Source: Daucus carota subsp. sativus
Lineage: Eukaryota; Streptophyta; Magnoliopsida; Apiales; Apiaceae
Direction of reading: 5' to 3'
Assembly (NCBI RefSeq): GCF_001625215.2
Contig: NC_030386.2
Span: forward strand, 38,133,296 to 38,197,295
Length of the DNA stretch: 64,000 nucleotides
The position numbers were made by a program, and so were the translations under genes. Position 1 is the stretch's first letter, and every line of letters starts with the position of its first letter. The notes below the pieces were generated by a model, which was not told where the DNA came from, searched no databases, and saw only the letters and a program-made list of their open reading frames with translations. Of this stretch, positions 11,050 through 21,843 are shown in pieces.

Positions 11050-13972
11050 GATCTTCAGGCTTATGAGTATGGATTTAAGTCCTTTTCTACATGTAATAAT
11101 CCATCGAAGTTTGTTCTTGTATATCATGATTGACGAACAATATATTTCTCAATATGCTAAGCAAATGGTATAAATTAAAATTTTATCAAGAAAAAGTCTC
11201 AATGAAACTCGATTGGAAATCAATTTTAACTTATGACACACAGTCAAATATCAATCACAACTAAGAAACAAACTATAATCGGTCAAAGTAATATATGACT
11301 GAAATTTAGTTAAAAATAACCCGTCAAAGTAATATATGACAGACAATCAAATATCGGTCGTGTACTTAAAACGATAGATTATAACTCTGTTTTCTATATT
11401 GAGTCAAAATTCATCAACTGATTTTAAGAGAACTTTTCAAAGAACTACTAATCATTTTATATCTCAGTAATGGATGTATCAAAAGCTTAAGCAAGTATTC
11501 AAAAATTAACACTCAGATAAGATTACAGAAACTGTAGCCACCCGATTCCAGGTATCATCCATATTTTTAAAAGGACACAATGAATTTTAAACACGAACAG
11601 ACGCAGGCTACCTTGAGGAAAAAATATGTGAAGTAATTCTTAACTTATCGGACTCGTTAATATTAGAAGCCCGGTATATAAACTTCTAATGAACAAGAGA
11701 GCTTTTGGAGAACATTGTTATAGTTCGCATCAAACTCCAAATATAATACAGTTAAAAAGAAAATTTCGGTGCGGACATGAGAAGTTCCATCAATGTGTCG
11801 AGTGTTCGACACGGATATATGATTCAAGTGATCGAGTGTTCAGACGCCCCCTTCGAGGTATGGGGCGATATATATATTTACATAATTGCTAATTACACGA
11901 ATATGACTGTCTGATCTATCATCAAAATGGAGCAGGGAACATGAATAATGTTTAGGAAGCCCTGCATGAAGGTGCATTAGTAGTGAGAAAGTGGTGCAAT
12001 GCATATACAACTGAATCACAGAGACTAGCTAAGTCAAAGCCTTCATCCACGTACACCAAGAAAAGAGAAACACGAGTCTTCAATGTCCTCTGCGACACTC
12101 ACTTGTACACAATAAATCCGACACAGCACAAACATGTCCACAACAATGTCAATAATTTAAGTAATATTCAGCCATTTTGTAATGTGAGTTTGTCTCTGTG
12201 CTTCACTATGCATTACTTGTTTAAACAGTAGTGATGATATGATAAGAATTAATGTTCCTTACATATAAATTTGATCAAATCACCGTTTGATGTAGGATAC
12301 TAGGATACATGTATCTATTTTTCCTTCTCATGTGCTGTGCCATGCAAGTACTGGGGTACGAATCCGGTATAAATAAGTACGAGTATATCTTTGATAAATA
12401 TCAGGCAGAGTGTGCAGAGCAGGAATCGAATTCATAATAATAAATTTTTATCACTTGAGCTACATTTAAATTATAGTGTTAAGTTTGAAAGATATTAATA
12501 AATATTTAAATTGCTGAAATTTACATACATAATATGAATAAATGATACAGAAAAAGTCATATATAATTGATGCATAAAATTAATTAGATATATCTGTATT
12601 CTGTAATAATAAAAAAATGTAAACACAATCGCCCAGTTACTCAACACGAGTTCAGTCATAACTGAGCTGATGATAAAAAAGTCATAATATATTTTTTATA
12701 TATAATATATAATTAAACTGATATATAACTTGATAGTTTTTGAAACTATATATAACTTGATAGTTTACTCATTACTTTTGTCATATAGACATTAAGCTCT
12801 ACTTAAACGAAGAGTCACATGATCAAAATATCCTTTTTATTAATAATTAGACTAATTTAAATAACAAGTGACTTTGTTGGATCGAAGATATATTCTTTTA
12901 CTAGTTGCCTTCCTACACTCTGATTTGCGATACTGCAGATTGTGTTGTGTTCCCAGATTCAGACATGACTCTCCGCAATTATAGCCGACCAAGAAGATTA
13001 CGATCTCATAACTATCATCTTTTAATAGAGCGGAGCATGTTATGTGAAGCAGGTAGCCCATTCATTATTTATCAACACTCTCCAATGTGCCGAACTCGGT
13101 CACGATGAATTCTAATAGTATAAGATGCTTATATATTAGGAATTTCAATATGCTGGCTATGTAAAAACCCATGTTGAAGTTTAATCGAAAGTAATGTGAA
13201 AGAAATTAGAAGTTGCTTAAAGGAATTAACATAATTTTTTCTAGAAGAGTTGAAAAATTTTATTTGTAAATTATGAGCAAAAGTAGACGATATCATATTA
13301 ATAAGAGTAAATAGGTATTAATATAAATGAACTGTGCAACTGATATAAATTATAAATGGAAATGGAAATGGAAAAACAGTGAATTTTATACCACGTAGTT
13401 CACGAAGAGCATTTCGAAAGATGTTAGTTCAAATTGTTGGTTAAAATAATATAGATATTGTTTGTGTAAAATTTCTTAAAATTGTATGTATTATAATTCG
13501 ACAAGCAATTATTATAACTATTAAAATCAGAATATTTTTATTAGTTCAAATTATTATAAAATCAATATATTATTTTAATATAATAACAAATAACGTGAAT
13601 TTTTCCTACAGATACTAGATGTCCGAAAATATAGATAACATCACGAATTTTGCTAAACTTTTAAACAAGAACAATGTCTCGTCTGTGTGAAAATTTTTCT
13701 ATTATTTATAATTTTTATTTATAATATATTACATCCATTTTTAGCAAGGGCTCGAATAGGTTGGTGATAGCAAGTCCCTTGGCGTTTGGGGGTACACCGT
13801 ACACATATATGCAAACACCATATCTATAATGGTCCAAGAAAAGTACGCAGTTGATGGAAGTGTAATAAGAATCCATCACATTTGGTTATATTCCACTTTA
13901 CTAGCTGCTAGAGCTCTACTAGCAGCCAGTTAAGTACTTGAAGAGTTAAAGTAACCCGGCCAGGGGTTTGTA
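11050..13972. other. Intergenic, no gene seen
   Basis: AT-rich spacer after the NPF gene. Small direct repeats occur, for example GTCAAAGTAATATATGAC twice in 11282-11341 and ATATATAACTTGATAGTTT twice in 12722-12767. A few short open frames (for example 11983-12231 and 12905-13108) show no known domain, and I do not call them genes. Confidence 0.5.
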
Positions 13973-13980
13973 CTTGGTAT

Positions 13981-14665
13981 TAGGGCTGAGCAAAACCGAA
14001 CCGAAACCGAATAACCGAACCGTGCAATTCTGGTTAGGTTCGGTTTTTATTTTTCTGAAAATTTCGGTTAAATCGGTTTTCGGTTATTAACCGAATTGCT
14101 ATTCGGTTCGGTTCGGTTATTAGAAATATAAATTCGGTTATAACCGAAATAACCGAATTATATATGTATTATTTTTGAATTATAATATATATACATATAA
14201 TATATTATATAGAAACAGAAATCAGATACAGACACAGACTTGCTTAGCCAGTTACCCTCGAGTCTCATACACAATACATAATCTAATTACTCACAGCACG
14301 CTCTCAGCCTCTCCTTCGTCCCTGGAGTACACTAGCCGCCGACTTCAAGAATCAAGAACCATGTGCATCATGTTGCCGTGATAGAACAGATCACAAGCAC
14401 CAGTATACAAGCAGCACAACAAGTCAGCAAGCCTTTTGTTAATTGCTAGAAGGCCGAAGTGTATTAAAGTTTTTTAAAAAATAAAAATTAAAAATTCGAT
14501 TTTTTCATAACCGAAACCGAATTAACCGAATTATTTCGGTTCGGTTTCGGTTCGGTTTAATAGATAATTCGGTTCGGTTCGGTTTAATAAAAAATTTGTA
14601 TTTCGGTTTTCGGTTATTTCGGTTCGGTTCGGTTTTGAACCGAACCGACCGAATGCTCAGCCCTA
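13981..14665. mobile_element. Non-autonomous hAT element with TTCGGT arrays
   Basis: Perfect 12-bp inverted ends (TAGGGCTGAGCA / TGCTCAGCCCTA) are flanked by an identical 8-bp duplication CTTGGTAT at 13973-13980 and 14666-14673, the hAT signature. About 150 bp at each end consist largely of tandem and inverted GGTTCGGTT / AACCGAACC words, which probably serve as transposase binding sites. The 250-bp core has no transposase coding. Identical target copies suggest a fairly recent insertion. Confidence 0.9.
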
Positions 14666-14709
14666 CTTGGTATAATTAAGAACGTGCTGATTTTTTCTAA
14701 AGATATATA

Positions 14710-14960
14710 CTATTTCCGTCCCCCTGAGTAGTATACATTGGGAGACGAGGACGCGGCACGAACTTTAATGTTCTTGTAAAGTGTAGTTGTGTAATTATTT
14801 TTAAAATTTTCTTTTTCTGAATTAAAGTTTGGATGTTATATTTTTATTCAGGAAAAGAAAAATTCAAAAATAAGTTACGGAACTATATTTTATAAGAGCA
14901 TTAAAATACGTGTCGAGCAATTGAAAAAAACGTATACAATTAAATGGGACAGAGAGGGAG
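14710..14960. mobile_element. Stowaway-like MITE
   Basis: CTATTTCCGTCCCCCTGAG at the left end and its partner ending in GGGACAGAGAGGGAG at the right, with TA on both sides. The interior shares GGACGCGGCACG-type sequence with the copies at 41060-41310 and 41527-41775. Confidence 0.8.
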
Positions 14961-15547
14961 TATATGTTTCATGAAACACATTGTATTATTCTCATAATTT
15001 GTTCAACATTAATATTTCGAGAAAAAATTATTTTGTTATTGAAAGATTTTGGTTGTACGTATAAAAGTAACATGCATAGAATCACACAAGTACATGGAAT
15101 TTCGGCCTTCTTAATCATAGGAAATTTCTTAGCTAGACTGGTGTATGATTAATTTACAGGTAAATTCTGCAACATTCATGAATCTAGTTAGTGGGAGAGT
15201 TAATTGAACGGAAAAAGACTGATTAATATTGATTATTTGCATGTTTAGTCCAATAAGAAGGTTTATCTTCATCGTGATCATGTACTTAAATTAGAAAATT
15301 CAGTTCAAGACTCCAACTGCTTGTCTGCTTCACTAAAAGAGAAAGATAGAAAAGCTAAACTATCCCTAGGGTTTAATATTCACATACTTGATTAGATATA
15401 ATAATTAGTTATTAAATTCTATTGAATTTTATTTTCTCGAAGACCGACAAGATCGAGATTGCAATAATGCTTCTATTGGAGTCGACAAAGCTTTGATTTC
15501 CTCTTGATTTGTGCAGGTGTCTGTCCCTCTTATTCATAACCCTTTTC
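14961..15547. other. Intergenic and promoter of the zinc-finger gene
   Basis: No gene seen. The stretch from about 15300 includes the likely promoter of the C2H2 gene; TTATAAATT at 15548-15556, about 80 bp before the start codon, is a plausible TATA box. Confidence 0.45.
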
Positions 15548-15629
15548 TTATAAATTCGGCTCTTGCTTCTCATTCGGCTTCATATTAATTAGGTTCGGAA
15601 AATTTAGTGTCATTTTTCGAATAACTATT

Positions 15630-16055
15630 ATGTCTATTAATCTCAATCTGCCTAGTGATGATGAGCTGAATCTGCAGCTCTTACTGGACACTTCCTCGTC
15701 GTCTTCGTCCTCTTATCCTTGCTGGAACTCGATTGAGCCGCCGCGGATCTTCCCTTGCAATTACTGCAGGAGAAAATTCAGGAGTTCGCAAGCACTAGGT
15801 GGTCACCAAAACGCGCACAAGCTGGAAAGGACCCTGGCCAAGAAGAGTAGGGAGCTGAGCTCAGGCGTTCGGGCTCGTGCCGAGAGGAACAAAGAGTCGG
15901 GGTCTGGTGATTCGACGAGTGTGCAGCCACACGGGATGGGGATGGGGATGGAGCTTGTGGAGAGGTTTAGCTCCGGTGAGACGACGAAATACAAGGGTGA
16001 TGATAATGTTTATAGTGACGAATCTGGGCAGCTTGATTTGTCGCTTCGACTTTGA
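15630..16055 (+). CDS. Single C2H2 zinc-finger EAR repressor (ZFP1/3/4/7-like)
   Basis: Intronless gene for 141 residues. One plant-type C2H2 finger lies at about residues 42-64 ([19 protein letters not shown] plus NAH) and contains the invariant QALGGH DNA-contact motif. The following [13 protein letters not shown] and the N-terminal leucine-rich stretch [10 protein letters not shown] resemble the Arabidopsis ZFP1/ZFP3/ZFP4/ZFP7 group. The C-terminus QLDLSLRL is an LxLxL EAR motif, which recruits TOPLESS-type corepressors, so it probably acts as a nuclear repressor. The first in-frame ATG gives the usual size. Group members affect hormone responses and hair or seedling development; the specific role here is unknown. 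Confidence 0.88.
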   Translation: MSINLNLPSDDELNLQLLLDTSSSSSSSYPCWNSIEPPRIFPCNYCRRKFRSSQALGGHQNAHKLERTLAKKSRELSSGVRARAERNKESGSGDSTSVQPHGMGMGMELVERFSSGETTKYKGDDNVYSDESGQLDLSLRL

Positions 16056-16585
16056 TTTATTAGGTCATGAAGTAAAATTTTAATTAGTTCGAACGTCGAA
16101 TGCATGTAACGATTTCTAGTTTTTGTGCAAGATTATTGTGGCAGAGCCTAGGTACTTGACAATGTATGATCATCCCTTCTTTATGCGCACTTCATCCGCG
16201 AAACCTTAGCGTATACATACAACGCTTGTCATATGATATACTATTAATATGGAATTGGAATTAGTTGGTTGTATGTATTCTTGTACAAGAAAAATGCAAA
16301 TGCTTCGCCTACAAATTAAAATGAATATGAAAACACACATTCTTGTCACTTTTTAATTTAAGATAATTTGTATTTTCACAGGCATATATTGATATTTGTA
16401 ATGTAAATTGTTTATTTTTGAATAAATATATACAATTAAAATATTTAATTACCAAATTTTATTATAAATAACAAATATGATTGTATCATAAGTTTTGAAT
16501 AAATATATGTAATTAAAAAATTTAATTACCAAATATTATTATAAATAATAAATATTACTGTATGATCAAAATTTGTAAAACTATA

Positions 16586-16894
16586 CTCCCTCCGTCCCGG
16601 TGATTTATATACAAATGGTTTGGACACGGAGACCAAGAAAAAGTGTAAAAAGTGAGTAAAGTTAGAGGAAAAAGGGTGAAATGGTGGGACCCATTTATAT
16701 TTAATGATAAATTTGAGATGGTGGAGGAAAGTAGTGGGTGTAATAGTGTTTATATTATTATAGAATGAAGATAGTGGAAAAAAGTAGTAGGTGTAATAGT
16801 GTTTTATATTATTAAAAGTTACTATTTTTGGAATGTATAAAAATGATGGGACGACCAAAAAGGAAACTGTATAGAATTGACTGGACGGAGGGAG
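16586..16894. mobile_element. Stowaway-like MITE
   Basis: CTCCCTCCGTCCCGGTGAT at the left end and ACTGGACGGAGGGAG at the right end, flanked by TA. Internally close to the copy at 50267-50568 (both carry GGTGGGACC and GGAGGAAAGTAGTGGGTG). Confidence 0.85.
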
Positions 16895-18132
16895 TATATC
16901 TAAAATCAAAATGTAATGTATCATAAAACAGTAAAAATACAGAGAGTGTCACTGATAATTTAGGCAGCCTCGAGCAGAACTACTAGCACCATTAGTTATA
17001 CATACAAATTGTCAATCGAAATGTCGCCATTTCCAAGCAGCACTGATATGAACTTTTTTGAGAAAAGCACTGATATGAACTTAATTATCTTTTGTGCTGC
17101 TATTAGTCAAATCAGTATGTATTGATCACAACAGCCGGAACAAAAAGTTAATTTGTGATTAGATAGATCTGAAATTTGAAGCTAGGTTAAGTGAACTCAA
17201 ACTAGATTAGCCAGACATTGAGTAGGCAATCAGCACGCAAAGACGGACTAATCAAACATGTCATTTTCAAGTAAATGATGTTTAATCCATCTATTATCTT
17301 GTTTCGACATAATTACTTAAGAGTTTAAATCAATTATCTTGTCTTGATCATCTTCTTTTCAGTTGAGCAAATAAGTTGTCCAATTACTCACGCATGCAGG
17401 AATTGAAAGCACTTACTTATAATTTGATTACGAAGACATATATTTATTAATAAATAATTTAGAAAGAGTGTCTTAACTACTTAATTATATTTATAAAAAA
17501 TATTATAAAACTTTTAATTTTCTTTTCAAATATTATACGATCATTTTTTTTAAATTTTATATTTACTAACAATAACGAGACTTCTCTGCATACACATCAG
17601 GGTCAATTAAAACCAGCTTAGCTAACTTATTATTTAAAAACAGTTTTGTAAATATCTGGGACCAGTCTCTATGTATTTTATACTCCAGTTAAAGAAGGGA
17701 GGCTTAAAACCTGAATGTACATGTGTGTAGAAATATGAGAAAAATCGTCGCGTTGACCTCTTGGACTGAGCTCAAAGTGGCCATTTCCATGCTGCAACTT
17801 CGGGTGTAAACCGGACTGGAAAGAGGATCGTGAGCTTGGTCCTTGGATTGACCACACCTCGTGTGAAATGAATATCAATTTATATGCTCTTAACGCTTAC
17901 ATAAATTTGCCTACGCTATGGCTGCTCTCATTATATAATTAATTAACTTACTTTCGTTCAGATTTTATGACATTAAACTATGACGTCTTACATCATTTTA
18001 TAATTATATTATTCTAACATCTTTGCAGAGATGAAGACCTGTTTTAGCCGATACCAATATGATAAAGGTGATGAATTATTCTAGAATTTATATTGTAGTA
18101 TCATTCATTCGAGGTTTAATCATCCACAATTA

Positions 18133-18280
18133 AGAAAAATGTTATATTTAGAGCAATATTTTTGTTTTCAGAGCAAAATTAATTATCTCTCCCTTTGCAT
18201 CCACATAAATCATCCAACTTCAATACATATTTTTACAAATTTTTGTGGAAATTAAAAAACTGCTATGGATATAACATTTT
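18133..18280. mobile_element. Small MULE-like MITE (148 bp)
   Basis: A perfect 9-bp direct repeat CCACAATTA lies at 18124-18132 and 18281-18289. The enclosed 148 bp start with AAATGTTATATTTAGAGC about 5 bp inside and end in the inverted partner GCTATGGATATAACATTTT. A 9-bp target is typical of Mutator-like elements. It sits about 670 bp upstream of the nicotianamine synthase start. Confidence 0.7.
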
Positions 18281-18863
18281 CCACAATTAATTATAAAAAA
18301 ATATTCATTTATGAAACTATATATTCCCTGTTAAAAATGATAATGTTTTATATATAGTGATGAAATTAAAATTAGGAAAATTTCGAAGGTTAAAAATGTT
18401 ATCATATTTCATCATGTAGAAATCGAGATCGGAGTTAATCTCAGCTTGACGATTTGGGATTTATCATGAATTTATCGAAGATTTCCTCAATAAATAGAGA
18501 ATTTTTAATCAAATCAGAATATAATCAGTAAATTAAAGAATTAATCAGGGATTTTTTTAATAAATTGAGAATTTATATAACACTGCTTTTCATTGATTTT
18601 TCAAGTTAGGTCGGGAAACCGATTGTAAAACACAAGTTCGTCTTTTTCACTGTCATTACGAATTGGCAGAGCGAGCGTGCTCATTTCCTCTCATTCCAGA
18701 GTTCAGCGTGTGGGAATTGAGAATAAGCACACAGGTATTTTGATCCTTTTAGCATCAAGATTCATGCCATTGTTTGACTAATATAAACAACATCCATTCT
18801 AAACAATGTATCCATCCAAAATGATTGATCTATACTAATATACTAAATTCCACACAATCCTAC

Positions 18864-18870
18864 TATAAAT
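18864..18870 (+). promoter_or_regulatory. Possible TATA box of the nicotianamine synthase gene
   Basis: TATAAAT lies 82 bp before the start codon at 18952 and is followed by A/C-rich leader sequence, a typical plant core-promoter arrangement. Confidence 0.6.
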
Positions 18871-18951
18871 AACAATGAAATCAAATCTATTTCAACACCA
18901 ACATAAACACATTCTTTGTAATAAACAAACAACAATACCAGCTATACTACA

Positions 18952-19806
18952 ATGGCTTCCATGCAAAACTCAACCTTCGAAACTCAAGTCCCAACCGAGT
19001 ACCTCATAGCTCGCGTAACACAAATCCATTCCAGCATCTGCAAGCTCGAGTCTTTAAGGCCTTCGAAGCAAGTGAACGCATTGTTCACTCAGCTTGTCAA
19101 TCTCTGCATCCTCCCATCAGCCATAGACATTTCCACCATACCCCAAGAAACACAAACCATGCGTCAGAATCTTATTTTACTTTGCGGTCGAGCCGAAGGC
19201 CTTCTCGAGCTCGAATTCGCAACATTTTTAACAAAAGTACCGAACCCTATGGACAATCTTGACTTGTTTCCATACTATGGAAACTACGTCAAGTTAGCCA
19301 ATTTGGAGCACACAATTCTTGTTCAGAATGGCGTGGTGCAGCCTAAGAGACTCGCGTTCGTCGGGTCCGGGCCGATGCCACTGACCTCATTTGTACTGGC
19401 AACCGAACACTTAAAGTACACCAGCTTTGATAACTTCGACATTGATGAATCAGCCAATAATGTAGCACGTGAGATTGTGAGTACTAATGTTGATCTCGAG
19501 AAGAGGATGAAATTTAGAACGTGTGATATATTGGATGTGAAGGAGGAGCTCAAGGAATACGATTGTGTCTTTCTTGCGGCTCTGGTGGGCATGGACAAGG
19601 ACTTGAAGGTGAAGATCATATCGCATATTAGGCATTATATGAAGGAAGGGGGGTTTTTGCTTGTGAGGAGTGCTCACGGGGCTCGGGCTTTTCTGTACCC
19701 CGTGGTTGAGGAGGAGGATTTTTCGGGGTTTGAGGTTCTGTCCATCTTCCATCCCTCTGATGATGTGGTGAATTCGGTTGTTCTTGTTCGTAAACCCGTC
19801 TTCTAA
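18952..19806 (+). CDS. NAS: Nicotianamine synthase
   Basis: Intronless, as usual for this family, coding for 284 residues. The enzyme joins three S-adenosylmethionine molecules to form nicotianamine, the chelator that moves iron, zinc and copper in plants and prevents their precipitation. Diagnostic segments are LCGRAEGLLELEFATFL, VPNPMDNLDLFPYYGNYVKL, the nucleotide-binding stretch LAFVGSGPMPLTSFVLA, FDNFDIDESANN and VFLAALVGMDKDLK. The start ATG has good context and matches the family N-terminus. The protein stops soon after VVLVRKPVF and lacks the tail of about 30 residues present in many dicot homologues (usual length about 315-325). A polyadenylation-like AATAAA is at 19947-19952. Cytosolic action is assumed from the family. 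Confidence 0.95.
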   Translation: MASMQNSTFETQVPTEYLIARVTQIHSSICKLESLRPSKQVNALFTQLVNLCILPSAIDISTIPQETQTMRQNLILLCGRAEGLLELEFATFLTKVPNPMDNLDLFPYYGNYVKLANLEHTILVQNGVVQPKRLAFVGSGPMPLTSFVLATEHLKYTSFDNFDIDESANNVAREIVSTNVDLEKRMKFRTCDILDVKEELKEYDCVFLAALVGMDKDLKVKIISHIRHYMKEGGFLLVRSAHGARAFLYPVVEEEDFSGFEVLSIFHPSDDVVNSVVLVRKPVF

Positions 19807-19952
19807 GTTCTGCAAGAAGCTGTGACTGTGTGTGCTCTATAGCTATCTGTTCAAGGTTTTCGTGGTTTAAAACTAGTAGCAAAGGTCTTGTTTGGTATTG
19901 TAATAGAGTGGCGTTAGCCATGCAGGCTTGTTCGTTCAAAATTATCAATAAA

Positions 19953-21843
19953 AGTTTTTTATGTACTCAACAAATTTACATTAACATGTGTATTGCTTAC
20001 TTTAATGGCCAGGAAAATCTTAATGCGTTCCGGTTCTGCTCAAGTACATAACTAGCCAATGTCGAGACTCTGAGATGCTGAGGGCAGTTTTAAATATTAA
20101 CTTATTCAGTTGAGAAAGGATAAACAGAAAACTTGCATATAAAAACAAGAAGCAACAGATGATCAGGTTTTTCCTTCAAAAAAAAAACCAGATGATCAGG
20201 TTTTAAGAAGTTAAAAATGTGGAACAAAATATTAGGAATGATCAGAATAAGATGAATGCCATATAACCTGAGAGGTTCGGAGGAGCATCGGGCTCCTCAA
20301 ACAAACTCTTAAAATTAAAATTAAAAAAATGTGAAAGATCAAAGCTTCAGTGAGCTCCTGGTAGGTTTTTAAAAATTTAAGAATTTCCTCTCTTTCCTCT
20401 CTTTTAAGGAACATTTGGTTATCTGGGTGCTCTTAACTTATTTTTACCGGATAAAATAATCATTTGCTTTTATTTCTTTTCACTTCTCTCTCCAACTTTT
20501 CTCCTAAATAATAATAAAATAAAAATAAAAAGCAAGTATAAAAAATATGATTGGAATTGTCACGATATTCAATGTTATATAAACTTTACTTACAGTTAAA
20601 TCTCTTTAAAGTAATAACGTTGGGACCAACGAAAAATATTACTTTATCGAGTTTATAACTTTATCGAGAGTAAAAATACACTATGTACATTATGTCGGGG
20701 CCAGAAGAAAATATTACTTTATCGATTATTACTCGAGATTTAACTGTACCAAGAATGAATCGCATATTATATTCAAACCTCTTTCATACTTCTACATTCT
20801 GTAACATTTTTAACATGTCTTTGTTTTGGACATCATCATTAAAATATATTTCTAGAACATACTTTCTAAAAATATTTAAAAAAATTTACCATTAAAAGTT
20901 ATTTAGATTTACTTACTTAGCATACCGACTAAAAATATTATCCCAAACACATTTTTGAATAAAAATTTCTTAAAAGAACATTGGCCCAAACATGTTTATC
21001 AAGGCCAATCCGAGAAAATAGTTAGGCGAAGTAGCATTTTATTCTGTCCACGTTCTTCTTAAGTAGAGTACAAAAACTCCAGAAATTTCCAGAAATTCAA
21101 ATAGGCGTCAACACAAAGAGAAGATTCAAGTGAACGGTAACGATTAGTTCTCTATTTAAAAGGAAAGAGAACGAGGTTCCACAGAACAGTTGTGTGGATA
21201 GATACATGCTCAAGTCCAGTAATTGATACTGAGCAGCTTGACAACATACTTGTATGTAGTGTCATTTTACACTGACATCACGATAAATATAGACGACATT
21301 CGGACTAAAAAATATATACGTTTTGGCCAGTTTCAGACAAAATGTACCATATTTGTGCATATATATATAAATATCCTTGTAGATGACAGGTTTGGGTTCC
21401 TTCTCGAGGTGCTGAAGAATCAAAGCAGCAAACCTATAGTAGGAGGAACAGCACCGTCACTATTATAATGAAACTTAACCTGCAAAACAGAAGTCGAGAG
21501 CGTTTCAAGTCTGACAACAAAAACATGCTTTGAACAACTGAGATAACTAGAGTAATAATTTTTTATGGCAGTATAAGAAAACCATTTCTTTGCACCTGCA
21601 TAGCAGTCTTTATTCCTTGTAATCACACCAGATCACATAAAGTTGCAGTTAACAGAGTAAAACATGTTTTCATGGGTGAACAATAGAGGGAAATGCAAGA
21701 AAAAGGGCATACTAATGCATTACTAGCCTCTGTACACGTTATAAGCCAGTAATCGACTTAATTTGCAAATATATGCTTCTTTTACTAGCCTCTTTCGTCA
21801 AAATCCCACTACCGTCATTCAGCAAAATGAGCAAAGACGGATA
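19953..21843. other. Intergenic between convergent genes
   Basis: Spacer between the 3' ends of the nicotianamine synthase (+) and the Raf-like kinase (-). It holds one small TA-flanked MITE (20593-20746) and otherwise AT-rich DNA with no recognisable gene. The 3' UTR of the kinase probably covers part of 21400-21843. Confidence 0.5.
20593..20746. mobile_element. Small Tc1/mariner- or pogo-like MITE (154 bp)
   Basis: Starts CAGTTAAATCTC, ends GAGATTTAACTG, and has TA on both sides. Inside are several inverted ATTACTTTATCGA / TAAAGTAATAA words, so it can fold into a long hairpin. Confidence 0.75.

Larger units (their letters stand above)
16056..18850. other. Intergenic, MITEs and AT-rich DNA
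   Basis: Contains the zinc-finger gene's 3' flank, a Stowaway copy (16586-16894) and a short MULE-like MITE (18133-18280), each listed separately. The remaining sequence shows no gene. Confidence 0.5.

Noticed and set aside
11983-12231. Open frame of 82 codons in the spacer after the NPF gene
   Set aside because: No domain, no promoter signal and composition like the surrounding non-coding DNA.
12395-12475. Possible minus-strand tRNA-like or SINE fragment (GTAGCTCAAGTGATAA and TTCGATTCCTGC words)
   Set aside because: Boxes are suggestive, but spacing is wrong for a tRNA, no cloverleaf or target duplication was found, and similar words occur by chance.
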